From Bufo bufo (Eukaryota > Chordata > Amphibia > Anura > Bufonidae): a stretch of DNA of 64,000 nucleotides. A model generated the notes under the pieces. That model saw nothing but the letters and a program-made list of their open reading frames with translations, was not told where the DNA came from and did no database searches. Each line of letters opens with the position of its first letter. Position 1 is the first letter of the stretch. Positions 30,037 through 41,554 of the stretch are shown here, in pieces. A program made the position numbers and the translations under genes. Where the stretch lies: assembly GCF_905171765.1 (NCBI RefSeq), contig NC_053390.1, positions 588,530,471 to 588,594,470 of the forward strand. The letters are read 5' to 3'.

Positions 30037-33000
30037 TCAGCGCCCAGAACCGACGGCGGGGGCCAAGAAGTAGCTGCCAATCCAGGACTCGTTCATTTTG
30101 ATAAATGTCAGTCTGTCCACATAGACAGTTGACAGACGGGTCCGCTTGTCGGTGACCACCCCACCTGCCGTGCTGAATTTCCGCTCAGACAGTGCGCTGG
30201 AGGGTGGGCAAGACAGTACTTCCAGCGCATACTGAGCGAGCTCACGGCAGGTGTCCCACCTGGCAACCCAGTACTCCATGGGGTCGTCGGTGATCATGCT
30301 GTCGGAAGCACCGACAGACCCCATGTAGTCTGCCACCATGCGGGCCAGCAGCTGGTGGTGACTGCTGCTGCTGCTGCTGCTACTACTGGATCGCGCAGAC
30401 TGATAGAACAACCTCATCTCACCCATAAGATCACCTACTTGGCTGGAGCTGCTTGGGCCAGCCACCTGCTGGGTGAGATGGGCGGGGAGACCTGGAGCGT
30501 GAGGCTGAGGGTTTGCCTTCTCCAGCTGGAGGATCAGACAGGCCTGCAGGTTATTCATACGGGCATCCCTCTGGCTGGCTGGGATAAAATGCTCCTTGTT
30601 CACCTTGCAGCGAGGGTCTAAAAGGGTGGCCAACCAAAAATCATCCCTCTCCTTAATTTTCTTGATCTGGGGGTCCCTCCTGAGGCATCACAGCAAGAGG
30701 ACAGCCTGCTGTGACTTTACTTGGATGCCCAGGACCATGACATCTTGGTCCTCCTGCTGCTGCTGCTGCTGCTGCTCCCTGTGTGAGCCGCACAACCCCC
30801 GGACTAACTGTGCCCCCAGCAGCGGCTCTCCCTCCTGACCAGGCCCAGACTCCTGGACGTCGGCAAACTCCTCAACAAATTCTTCCTCCTCCTCATCCTG
30901 GGCCTGGTCTTGGTGGAGCATTGTTTCCTCTTCTTGCTTCAACAAGCCACTCTCCTCAGCATCGAGCTGGCGATCTAGTGTCCTGTCCAGCAGGAACACT
31001 ATGGGGAGCACATCATTGAAGCCGACATGCTCCCTGCTGACCATCTTGGTTTCCTGCTCGAATGGGGCCAACACATGGCAGACCTGGTGTATCTGCCCCC
31101 ACTCCGCATTGGTGATGTAGGGGAGTGGGTGTGATGGCCCGGAAGTGCCTTGGTCCAGCAGGTATTCTTTCACCACCCGTCGCTGCTCCCACAACCTCTC
31201 GAGCATGTGTGGAGGGTGGACTTCCACCGCGTCACACTGTCAACAATCAGCCTGTGAGGTGGCAGGCTGTTGTCCTGCTGCAGTGTTGACAGGGACACGT
31301 GGCAGTTGGGGAGCGTCGGAAGTGGCTAGCAATCCTATGTACAGGTTGTACAATATTGCTCAACCTTGGGTATGTGCGTAGGAACTTCTGTACCACAAGG
31401 TTGAGGACATGTGCCATGCAGGGCACTTGTGTTAGACTGACAGCATTGAGGGCAGCGGGGAGGTTGCTGCCGTTGTCACAGACAACCATACCTGCCTGGA
31501 GGTTGTCAGCCACTTGTGGACCTGAGCCTGGAGGGTGGCCAGAAAATCAGGTCCAGTGTGTCTATGTTCCCCTAGGCTCACAAGCTGGAACACGGCCTGG
31601 CAGCGGACTTGCCCCACACTTGCGTAGCTACGGGGACACTTGCTGGGGGGCTCAGCAGCTGTGGAGAAAGTGGCTTGAGGGAGAGCAGCAGTTCTCCCCC
31701 GGGCACCCCGGGGCGGCACCACAAACTGAGATGCCGCCACATCCGATGATCCCTCCCCGGCGCCTCGGAGGGACACCCAATGGGCTATAAAACTGATGTA
31801 TCGTCTCTGCCCATGTCTGCTGGTCCAGGCATCCATTGACAGATCCACCCTGTCGCTGACAGCGTGATCCAGTGACAGGGATACATTCTGCACAATGTGC
31901 TGGTGAATGGCAGGGACGCCATTCCTGGCGAAGAAATGGCGGCTGGGGACACGCCATCTTGGTTGGGCCTGCTCCAACATCTGCTGGAATGGATTGCAAT
32001 CCATAATATTGAAGGGCAGCAGATGTTGGGCGATAACCCTTGCCAGAAGCCCTATTGAGTGAAGGCATGCATCGATCCCCGGGGGCAAAGGGCGTGGTGC
32101 GTTCAAATGCGTCGACAACCGACGGCTGGTGCCCGACGGCAGTGGAGGCAATAGAGGAGGGTGGAGAGGAGGCTGAGGTCTGTCTGCCGGTACCAGTAGG
32201 AGAGGGAGTTAGCGAGTGGGAATGCATTGTTAGAAGGGTGTGGGGTGCCTGCAGGACAGTGGCAGGAGCTGCTGTCCCCTGTGCACTGCTGCTGGCGCTG
32301 CTGCGACCACCCTGCATCTGTTCACACTCCTGCCAGTGGTTGACTCTCAGGTGCTGGGTAAGGGCAGTTGTACCCAGCTGAGCAACAGACCTCCCTCTCC
32401 TCACCCTGGCATGGCATAGCTGACAGATGGCAATTGTCACATCGTCTGCTGCCAGGGTGAAGTAAGCCCAAACAGGCGACTTACGCACCAACCTCCTGTC
32501 AGATGGGGTGGTGCTGGCTTCCGCCTGTTCGGGCTCGATGCGCACAGGTGGAGGCGGCATCTGCTGCTGCTGCTGCCGTCACCTCCTGCTGCCATTACCA
32601 GTGGACCTCCTGCCCCTGGTGACCTGGCGCGCTGTTTTCCTCGGGTGCCTACCTTCCTCATTGGTGCTGCTGTCACCTGACAAGGGAGGTGGCACCCATT
32701 CTAAGTCACCCTCCTCTTCATCCCCTGTAATGTCAGACCCAAGGTCGACCAGTGGTTGACTGAGGAGAATGGCAGACGTGGAGCCCCGCTGGCTCCGCTG
32801 TCGCTGGCTCCGCTGTCGCTGGCTCCGCTGTCCCCTCGCTGATGCCTGGGTCTGACTAGGTGCGGGGGTTCTGTGGATGAAACCACCGGCACCAGTTGGA
32901 AGGGATTTCACTGGGGTACTGACGGGCGGTACCCCCTTCTCCTCCTCCCCCATCCCTTCCAAAAGGTCCTGAGCATCCGGACCAAGCTCTAGCTCACTCT

Positions 33001-33344
33001 CCTGCATTACCACCCCCAAGACGTCCCTCTCACTGTCGCTGTCAAACAGCATCAGGGTCGATTCTTAAGGGCTGGGGGATGGTCCTGAAGGAGGCGGAGA
33101 GCTGCTGCTGCTCAGAGCCAGGGCAGAGGACTCTGTGCCACTAGCTTGTGTCACGAATGACACCACTGCCTCGGCGTCGTGAGATGAAATGGGACGGCTG
33201 CCACGCCCCAAAAAATCATGGATGAAGCTGACGCCCCTGCCACCTGCGCCCGCCCCTCTGTGGGTAGAGGAGCGGCCCCATGCTGACACTGGAACCAACT
33301 CCCCTACCACTACCATGACTGCCGACACGCCTACGTGCACTCAT
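30037..33344 (-). pseudogene. hAT transposase with N-terminal extension and BED finger
   Basis: Reverse-strand start ATG 33344. After an early shift the frame from 33340 runs to about 31652 with only TAA 33067-33065 and TGA near 32579 in between. Ser/Pro and Arg/Gln/Ser repeats are followed by a BED-type zinc finger near 32480-32330 (VWAYF, CQLC, HLRVNH). Frameshifts lead to LSMDAWTSRHGQRRYISFI (near 31830), then VVCDNGSNLPAAL and PCMAHVLNLVV (near 31480-31420), an acidic insert with a Gln run, and finally ATLLDPRCK. SALSERKFSTAGGVVTDKR (near 30190-30130) is the hATC dimerisation domain. All expected domains are present in order. Three frameshifts and three nonsense codons break it. Confidence 0.88.
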
Positions 33345-33469
33345 GATGTGTTTTTATATACAAAAAACATATATAAGGAAAATAATGAGGGAATTTTGGC
33401 AAACTTTATTAGGTTGGGGACAATGGGGCAAAAACTGTAAAATAAAATATACACGAAAACCTAAAAGAC

Positions 33470-34330
33470 AGAAAAATACATTTTAATTTTTTTTCACAGA
33501 AAAAAGATGCTGACACTAATCACTACCCACACGAAACCCTAAAACTCTAACCCTAAAACACAGAAAAATACTTTTTTTTTTTTTTCAGAGACAAAAGACA
33601 ATGAGACATTAATCACTACCCACACAAAACCCTAAAACACAGAAAAATACTTTTTGTTTTGTTTTTTTCACAGACAAAGAACGCTGACACTAATCTTTAC
33701 CCACACAAAACCCTAAAGCACTAACTCTAAAACACAGAAAAATACTTTTTTTTTTCTTTTTTTTTTCTAAGACAAAAGACGATGATGACACTAATCACTA
33801 CCCACACGAAACCCTAAAACACTAACCCTCAAATACAGAAAAATACTTTTTTTTTTTTTTTTTTTTTCACAGACAAAGGACACTGACACTAATCACTACC
33901 CACACGAAACCCTAGAACACTAACCCTAAAACACAGAAAAATACTTTTTTTTGGTTTTGTTTTGTTTTTTTCACAGACAAATGACGCTGACACTAATCAC
34001 TACCCACACCAAACCCTAAAACACTAACCCTAAAACACAGAAAAATACTTTTTTTTGTTTTGTTTTTTTCACAGACAAATGACGCTGACACTAATCACTA
34101 CCCACACGAAATCCTAAAACACTAACTCTAAAACACAGAAAAATACTTTGTTTTTTTCAAAGACGATAACACTAATCACTACCCACACAAAACCCTAAAA
34201 CACTAACCCTAAAACACAGAAAAATCCTTTTTTTTGTTTTGTTTTATTTTTTTCACAGACAAATGATGCTAACACTAATCACTACCCACACGAAACCCTA
34301 AAACACAGAAACAAACTTTTTTTTTTTTCA
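33470..34330. repeat. hAT 2 tandem array, about 90-bp units
   Basis: Around ten units, each with CACAGAAAAATAC, a T-run of variable length, CACAGACAAA, CACTAATCACTACCCACAC and AAACCCTAAAACACTAACC. It lies upstream of the transposase start. The CCCTAA-like motifs are part of this unit and are not telomeric repeats. Confidence 0.88.
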
Positions 34331-34384
34331 CAGACGAAACAGACAACAAAAGCTTACACTATACTATACCTCTATCTAACCTAC

Positions 34385-34680
34385 ACTACACCCTGCACTG
34401 GATCCTATCAGCTACACTATTCACTATTTAACACTAACTATCTGGATTATATATATGAGCTTCCTAACTAATGTACCTAACAGCCTACACTGGAATTTAT
34501 CAGCTACACTATTCACTCACTAACCTACACTGACTATCTACCACTAAATATCTGGATTATATATAGGAGCTACTATATAATGTCCCTAACACCCTACACT
34601 GGAACCTATCAGCTACACTATTCACTCACTAACCTACACTATTTAACACTATCTGGATTATATATATGAGGTATCAGAAG
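34385..34680. repeat. hAT 2 second tandem array, about 110-bp units
   Basis: Three partial units share ATCAGCTACACTATTCACT, AACCTACACT and ATCTGGATTATATATA. Confidence 0.75.
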
Positions 34681-34767
34681 TCGCAGGAATTCAGCACAGC
34701 ACAAAGATCACACTCCTCTCTCTCTCTCACAACTGCATAAAACAGCACAAAATAGCTATGGGGATGT

Positions 34768-34870
34768 TCTCTTATATAGTAAGGGGTAGGCAACTTTCCT
34801 ATTGGTTGCTAGGGAAGTTGCTAAGCTCTTGCAGCCTTATCATTGGCCCACAAGCTAGAAGCAGGGAGGG
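34768..34870 (-). promoter_or_regulatory. hAT 2 probable promoter
   Basis: On the reverse strand CCAAT-like ACCAATAGG (near 34800) is followed by TACTATATAAGAG (near 34772-34784), a TATA box. A TCTCTCTC tract follows near the predicted start of transcription. Confidence 0.6.
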
Positions 34871-34990
34871 ATCATGTGTACTGTGGAAAAAAAAAAGAAT
34901 ATTCGAATTTACGAATATATAGCACTATATTGTAAATAATCGCGAATTCTCAAAGTGCCGATATTAAAATTTGCTATTTGAATAGCAAAG

Positions 34991-36394
34991 GAAGAATAAT
35001 AGTTAATTCTGTTGAATTTCTACAGCAAAATACCTGAACACCAATAAACGGTCCATCAATCAAAAGTAAACACTGACCCCTGTAAGTAATTGCCAATTTG
35101 CCCAAGCATGAGCATTATCTATCTAAAACAATATGAATAAAATTTAACTAAATAATATTTCCATAAAGTATACGCTAGCAATACGAAATATTAAAATGAT
35201 TCGTTTAGAAGGTCTTCTTTTTATAGCAACAGAATCTTATTTCTCTGTGGGTTCTATCTCTACTAAGTTCTCTTCAATATGCCTGAATGGCATTATCAGA
35301 CACAACCCATTGGGCAAGAATGATGCTGCTCCTGAAGGAAGCAGACTCTTTTTAAGATCTGGGAAAATCACAGTGTAATCTATTTTCATCATTTGTATTG
35401 TATTAACTGCACATCTATTACAGATATCGTATAAATTCCATTGAGTTCAATGACAACTGTGTCTATTACACAATGTACATATAAAACCCATCTGCTCATA
35501 TAAATGCAATGCAATAGTTTTATTTTTTTGCCATAATAGGTCAGTCCAACATTTTAAGAAAAAAAAAAAGAAGAAAATAAAGGGAAAATAAGTTCAGGAA
35601 ACATCAGAGGGAGTGGAATGATTTGAGGGAAGCGCAGGGTCATTTATATGCAGGACAGATTGTAGCAATTTTAGGTAGAGACAGGCTCTTTGTTATTAGT
35701 TCCACATGTGTCTAAAGTAAAAAAAACACTGTAGCACAAAGTATATTAGCCAGAGAAGACCGAGGATGAGTGAAGTTCTATCTCAATTGCCCTTAGTACA
35801 GTACAAGAGTGAGTTATTGTTACTTGTGCCTTGCTGGGAACAGAGGCCACATTAGGCAGTGAGCATAAGCTTAAATGAAATGTATAAATGTCCTATAAAA
35901 TGATACACTAGTGGATCCTATGCAAATATCTCCTGGTTTACGGTGACAAATTTTAACTTTAAGAACATTAAAAGAAACTAAATCAAGGGCAGGCCTTTAG
36001 AATATCTTTTCTTTGTTTTATTGCACACATAGAGCTAAAAGTATCTTTACAGGTATTTTTTTCTGTGAACATAAAACAGATTTTACTTTCATGGCCATTT
36101 CAAAGGAAAAGCAGCATTTCTTTAAATATCCCAAATTTATACTTATTCTTGAGAGTTTTAAGGGCATCTGTCATCTGACAGAGCTTGTGATGTTAGGACA
36201 TATACTGTATAAGATACCTTAAGAAATAACCTAAATGGACCCATAAAGGTTCACATGGAACAAATCACTTTAGGGTGGTGTTCCTTGACAACATGATTGG
36301 CTGAGAGGCTTGGACATCTTCATTAGCATATAAAATGCAAAAGGAATTATTTAGAAAGAAAAACAGGGAACCTTAATGAGAGTTAACCTCCTGA
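34991..36394. other. unassigned DNA
   Basis: No gene or known repeat was recognised. Some AT-rich palindromic bits near 34960-35030 may be remnants of the hAT 2 end. Confidence 0.4.
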
Positions 36395-37033
36395 GAGTTA
36401 ATATTTTGTGGAGCCACCTTTTCTGCAATTACAGAGGCAAGTCTCTTGGGGTATGTCTCTATTAGCTTAACACATCTATACACTGAGATCTTTGCCCATC
36501 CTTCAGGCAAAATAGCTCCAACTCCTTCAAGTTAGATCGGTTGTATTTCTGTACAGCAGTCTTCAAGTTATGCTACAGATTCTCAATTGGATTTAGGTCT
36601 GGACTTTGACTAGACTATTCCAAGAATGTTTCCCCTTAAACAACTCCAGTGTAGCTTTAGCAGTACGTTTATGGTTATTGTTCTGCTAAAAGGTGAGCCT
36701 CCATCCTACTCTCAAGTCGTTGGCAGTCTGAAACAGGTTCTTCTTAAGAATTATACTATATTTACTACCATCCATCTTCTTCCAATCTTGACCAATTTTC
36801 CAGATCATGCAGATTAAAAGCATCCCCACCAGCATGCTTTACTATGGGAACAGTGTTTTTGGGGTGATGGACAGTGTTGAGTTTGCAAGGATGGTCAAAA
36901 AGTTAAATTTTAGTGTCATCTGCCAGAGAACATTATATGTTTTCGAGAAGTCTGACACTGCTGTTTGGTAAGCTCCTTGTGTGTATTCTTATATTTTTCC
37001 TTAAGCAGTACCTTTTTCTGCCTACTCTTTTAT
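36395..37033 (-). mobile_element. Tc1-like transposon E, part 1 (C-terminal side)
   Basis: The reverse strand carries decayed Tc1 transposase sequence. On the plus strand recognisable blocks include GCAATTACAG, AGTCTCTTGGGGTATGTCTC, ATTCTCAATTGGATTTAGGT, and CCCACCAGCATGCTTTACTA. No open frame survives. It is interrupted at 37033 by the Penelope-like insertion and resumes at 39371. Confidence 0.75.
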
Positions 37034-38309
37034 CTTGTCTTGGATCTATTGAACTTCAGCCTTACAAGGAACTACTTTATCTTTGATGATCGCCACTACC
37101 ACCAGCTCAGGGGTACCGCGATGGGTAGTTCTTGTGCGCCATCGTACGCAAATTTACTCCTGGGCTGGTGGGAGGCCAACTACATTGGGTCTGAAGAAAT
37201 GGAAGAGTGGCAGGATAGGGTAGTTCTGTGGCTGAGGTTCATAGATGATGTGTTTGTTCTATGGAGAGGGACCAAAGAGTCTTTTGCAGAATTTGTGGAG
37301 GTGATTAATAACAATGATCTGGGTCTCAATTTCACATCAACATGTGATAAATATGCACTACCATTCCTTAATGTTTTAATTGAAAGAGGCCCAGACCAGA
37401 GCATAACCACCTCAGTATACCGCAAAAGTACGGCAAGTAACAGCCTTCTCCACTGGGATAGCGCACATCCTTTCCCTTTACGAAAAGGAATTCCTAAAGG
37501 CCAATATTTCAGACTTCGGAGGAATTGCTCCACGATGAAAAAGTTCAAAAAACAGGCCGCAGATCTGAGAATGAGGTTTAGGGAGAGAGGCTATCCCGAT
37601 GGAGTTTTACGTACGGCCTATGAAACTGCTTGCAAAGAAAACCCGGACCTACTCCTTGTTCCCAAAAAACAAAGAACAGAGACCGTCGTATGCCATAACA
37701 ATATTCAAATTATTAGCACCTTTGATAGTGGACATCAAGAAGTAAAGCGAGTCATTTCCAGACACTGGGACATATTAAAAGCTGACCCAGATTTGGACAA
37801 GGTGCTGGGGTCATATCCCCAGATAACATTTAGAAAGGGACGTAGTCTGAGGGACATACTAGTTAATAGTCACTTCCAGCCATCTGAGAGACCTGGTAAC
37901 TGGCTCTCTAGAAAACCTTTAGGGACATTTAAATGTGGTAGCTGCACAGCATGTAGCCAGGTACGAAAAGCAACATTTGTCTGTTCCTACACAAACAAGG
38001 AATATACCATCAGAGACTTTGTAAACTGTCTCACAACTGGTGTGGTGTACCTGGCCCAATGCACTTGCCCACTAGACTATGTGGGCAAAACCAAAAGGGA
38101 ATTCAGGCGATGGATAAGAGACCATGTCAATGATGTCCTAAATGACAATTTTGCAATGTCATGGAGGTGATATTAGCTGTCTCAAATTTGTAGGGATACA
38201 ACATGTCCCCAAACCAAAGAGAGGCGGAGATTGGGACAAGATGATCCTGAGGGCTGAAACCAAGTGGATTTACAGACTAAATTCCATGACACCGAAGGGT
38301 CTGAATTAG
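37034..38309 (+). pseudogene. Penelope-like RT plus GIY-YIG endonuclease, 5'-truncated
   Basis: Reading starts inside the RT: YHQLRGTAMGSSCAPSYANL (near 37095) and the catalytic WLRFIDDVFVLW (near 37230). The thumb follows with HPFPLRKGIPKGQYFRLRRN. The GIY-YIG domain has GVVYLAQCTCPLDYVGKTKREF (near 38040-38100), with a Cys-rich segment (CGSCTACSQV) before it as in this family. A frameshift near 38150 ends the long frame at 38168-38170. The shifted frame gives the normal C-terminus (ETKWIYRLNSMTPKGLN) to TAG 38307-38309. Upstream in-frame codons from 36965 come from the antisense Tc1 and are not part of the protein. Confidence 0.9.
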
Positions 38310-38949
38310 TATATCTCATATAAGCCATTTCTGTAACAGACATGTACATCTATACAGCCCAAATATGACACCTGCCATATATACTTGATTTGAATATGTT
38401 GGATTCCCATAAATACTGTAATACCCCTATATGACATCGCATTAATGACTCACAGAATAATGTGTTAATATTTTTACCTCAATGTATTTTTCAGAGAATG
38501 GACTCTGTGTCTGCTAAGAAGGGCCTAAAACGCTTATGCCCACCTAGCAGATTCTTGATAAATGTTGCCGATCGCTACACACTTGTTTGTGATTGCGACT
38601 GTACATAAATACTTTGTCCTGCAAGGACCTGCCGGGGACATGGTGTTAGATCCCCATAGTAACTAACACGCCCACCACTGATGTCACTTCCGGTTATGAG
38701 CGAAGCGCTGTGGATTGGGCATAGCTGATCACAGCGGCTCAAGGATCGCACGCATTCGCTCCGGATTGTTGTGACAAGTAAGTGGGTGGGTACTCTGGAG
38801 CGCTCGCATAATGCCCATAGGCTAATTAATCGAATGGGCAGGGCTGAAAGCACTATAAAAAAGAGACACATAGACCCACATGTTGCCACTGCCTTATTAT
38901 ACGTGCGGGAGCGCTGCCACTGCAGTTGGCGCTCCGACGTTATATTCTT

Positions 38950-38994
38950 TGTCCCTGAAGAACCATAACCTTTTATGGTGAAACGCGTCGGACA
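38950..38994 (+). ncRNA. hammerhead ribozyme motif, all core positions intact
   Basis: Stem I TGTCC/GGACA (38950-38954 with 38990-38994), core CTGAAGA (38955-38961, position 7 is free in hammerheads), perfect 7-bp stem II ACCATAA/TTATGGT with loop CCTT, GAAA (38980-38983), a very short stem III (ACGCGT), and cleavage site GTC ending at 38989. Penelope-like elements are known to carry such minimal hammerheads with short stem III. It lies in the tail of the element, about 640 bp after the stop codon. Confidence 0.88.
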
Positions 38995-39370
38995 TCTGTA
39001 CACTAGGAAGGACTCCTGTTAGGGATTGATAGCCTTAGACCCGAGGTTCCAGAGGCTGGGGGTCGCCCTTTTCAGGGCGGGTGCTCCGATCATAGCCTGT
39101 CAGGGTTCTTCCAGCGCTCAGAATTTAGCGTATACAGGGATAGAACCTAGGCTGAGCATCCCCACTACGATAAGTAAATTTAAAGCGTCCCCTCTTTTAA
39201 GAGCCGCACCATACACACGGGTCTATAGCTGCAACAAATACCTGACATCCTTCCAGTAAAGCAGTGCACCATTAGCATTGTTTTATACCAAGTGTCTCAT
39301 TATCTTAATGAAGGAAAATAAACGTTATGTTTTAGAAATACAACAAGGTACACTCAGTTCAATAGTAGAA

Positions 39371-39660
39371 TACTCTTTTATAAAGCCCCACTCTGTGGAA
39401 TATACTGCTCAGATACTTCCATCTCTGTGGATCATTGGAGCTCCTTTAATCTTATCACTGGTGCCTTTGTTAAATCTCTGTTGTATGCCCTCCTTGCCTG
39501 GTCTGTGAGTTTTAGTGGGTGGCCTTCTCTTGTCAATTTCATAGTTGTGCCACATTTTTTCCTTTGTTTTATGATGGATTTAATGGTGTTCTGTGGGTGT
39601 TAAAATATAATTTTACAACCCAACCCTGATCTATGCTTCTCTACATGTCAAATTCAAGCC
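39371..39660 (-). mobile_element. Tc1-like transposon E, part 2 (N-terminal side)
   Basis: Continues part 1 directly after the duplicated TACTCTTTTAT. Plus-strand blocks CTCCTTGCCTGGTCTGTGAG, TTTTAGTGGGTGGCC and ACAACCCAACCCTGATCTAT encode the decayed N-terminal half on the reverse strand. The outer end is not clear. Confidence 0.75.
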
Positions 39661-40652
39661 CTTCTTCAGGATTTCTACATGCAAGACAGACACTAGCAAT
39701 GGAGACTTTACTTACAGTGTATTAGAGTGGTTAAAATGTATCATCCTAAACTCCAGGCTGTTTACAGCAATTTCAAGAGGATCCCCAAACAGTGTACAAT
39801 TGTAGCAAACGCTCAAACATATAAGGATGCCCCCATTTACATATGTATATGGTAAATCTGATCTAGATCAAAGTTGTTTTCTTGATGTGAAATGAGACAT
39901 TTGAGACATATGCGACACCTTTAGGTTTCCATAAAAATGCAGAAGTTTAAATTCCAGGAATGGAGACTGACTTAGCACATTACAATGTTTAAGGATGTAT
40001 TGCTACACAAGTAATTCCAATTAGTTGTAAATGATTTATGATAATGAGTTAGATGCACTGTAAAATATCAGCTGGAGTGGTTGACTTAAGTTGCACATTA
40101 TCTCTAAAGACTGAAGAAAAAAAGGATTAATGTTTGAAACAGAGGCATACCAAACAATTATTAAATGACATAACCAAAGTATATAAGCTTGTGAAAAATA
40201 TCAAAATAATTTAAACAAAAAAGCTGTATCCGGCTGGAGTGTTATGGCAGTGGGTGTGGATTTGGTTTTGGGCTAAACCGAAGGTCATTATCCTGGCAGT
40301 CCCCTGCTACTCTACTCTTAACCACACTACAGGTATCTGGGCTTTGCTGCAGAAGAGCCACCAGGCTGCTACCTCCTGAATTAGTCTCTGTGTGGTTAAC
40401 AGATGACAAACAGGGGTCAGAATTACTTGTGCACAGCTCTGAGAGGGATCAGGCAAAACCATAGTAAGGGACAGGCTGAGGTCAGGGCAGGCATAGTACA
40501 AGCAATACAATAGACAGTCCAAGGTCATGTCAGGCAGCAAAGTGTTAGAATCTGGATATCAGGTGTATATGCAGACAAACAGATACAGTACACCTTAGAA
40601 GGAACTAGAAAGCTAGGAAACCAATTGCTCAGGAACCCACCCATATGGGAAC
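39661..40652. other. unassigned DNA
   Basis: Nothing recognised in this stretch. Confidence 0.4.
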
Positions 40653-40660
40653 TTGTCTTA

Positions 40661-41035
40661 TAATGTTGAGCGAACCCGAACTGCAAAGTTTGGGTCCTTG
40701 ACAAACTTTGCGAATTCGGGTACCCGGACCCAAACCCGAACTATCCCACAAAAGTTTGGGTTCGAGTTCAGTGTTAGGGCATTTAATAAAGCATGTTGAA
40801 AGGCTGCAGCGCAGCCAATCAACAAACTTTAAAGCTGTGGGCACTTAGAAGCCATCACAGCCATGCCTAGTAATGGCATGGCTGTGAGTGGCCGATGCAT
40901 CATGTGACCCAGCCTCTATACAAGCTGGATCACGTGTAGCACCGCCCATCAGCTCTGAGTAGTGCAGGGACAGGAAGTAGGCAGCTGAAGTGAGGGAGAG
41001 TGTTAGGAATTTCATCTGGCTATTTATTCTGCGGG
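40661..41035 (+). mobile_element. 5' end of hAT transposon 3
   Basis: TAATGTTGAGCGAACCCGAACTG-like start, GCAGCCAATCAACAAAC, the GCATGGCTGTGA palindrome, CATGTGACCCAGCCTCTATA and the following segment match hAT 1 at 19786-20130 in order. The TATA box is changed to TATACAAG. The copy runs into the satellite array; no transposase or 3' end is found downstream in this window. Confidence 0.8.
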
Positions 41036-41216
41036 TGACCTATAGTGATTTTTTGTGGGTGCAATACACCAGTTTTGCACCCCTGACACAGAAATATCTT
41101 TTCTAATCTAGCTGTTAATTCTGTGGGTGATTTATAGCGATTTATTTTGTGTGCAATGCACCATCTTTGTACCCCTGACACAGAAAAATGATAATAAATC
41201 TGTCTGTTAAAGGGAA

Positions 41217-41554
41217 CCTGTCACCGGGATTTTGTGTATAGAGCTGAGGACATGGGTTGCTAGATGGCCGCTAGCACATCCGCAATACCCAGTCCCCATA
41301 GCTCTGTGTGCTTTTATTGTGTAAAAAAAACGATTTGATACATATGCAAATAAACCTGAGATGAGTCCTGTAAGTGAGATGAGTCAGGGACCGGACTCAT
41401 CTCAGGGTAATTTGCATATGTATTAAATCGCTTTTTTTACACATTAAAAGCAAACAGAGCTATGGGGACTGGGTATTGCGGATGTGCTAGCGGCCATCTA
41501 GCAACCCATGTCCTCCGCTCTATACCCCAAATCCCGGTGACAGGTTCCCTTTAA
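41217..41554. mobile_element. palindromic MITE with TTAA duplication
   Basis: TTAA at 41217-41220 and 41551-41554 encloses 330 bp with ends AGGGAACCTGTCACC and the complement. The arms are about 150 bp, e.g. GCTAGCACATCCGCAATACC and its complement. Same family type as 26113-26766. Confidence 0.88.

Larger units (their letters stand above)
30000..34990 (-). mobile_element. hAT transposon 2, reverse strand, ends incomplete
   Basis: Reading right to left: a promoter-like 5' region (about 34700-34990), two tandem arrays, then a complete-length but mutated hAT transposase. The 5' region shares AGCTTGTGGGCCAAT-type sequence and ATTCGAAT-rich terminal sequence with the small hAT at 54107-54945, whose ends are intact. 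The outer terminus here is missing, and no clear 3' end is seen before the AT-rich block. Confidence 0.75.
37034..39370 (+). mobile_element. Penelope-like retroelement with 11-bp target duplication
   Basis: TACTCTTTTAT occurs at 37023-37033 and again at 39371-39381, and the host Tc1 sequence is continuous across the gap. The insert carries the C-terminal two thirds of a Penelope RT fused to a GIY-YIG nuclease, followed by about 1 kb of noncoding tail with a hammerhead motif. It is 5'-truncated, as expected for target-primed insertion. Confidence 0.9.

Noticed and set aside
33480..34320. CCCTAAAAC motifs resembling telomeric repeats
   Set aside because: They occur once or twice per 90-bp unit, separated by T-runs and CACTACCCACAC, not as (CCCTAA)n.
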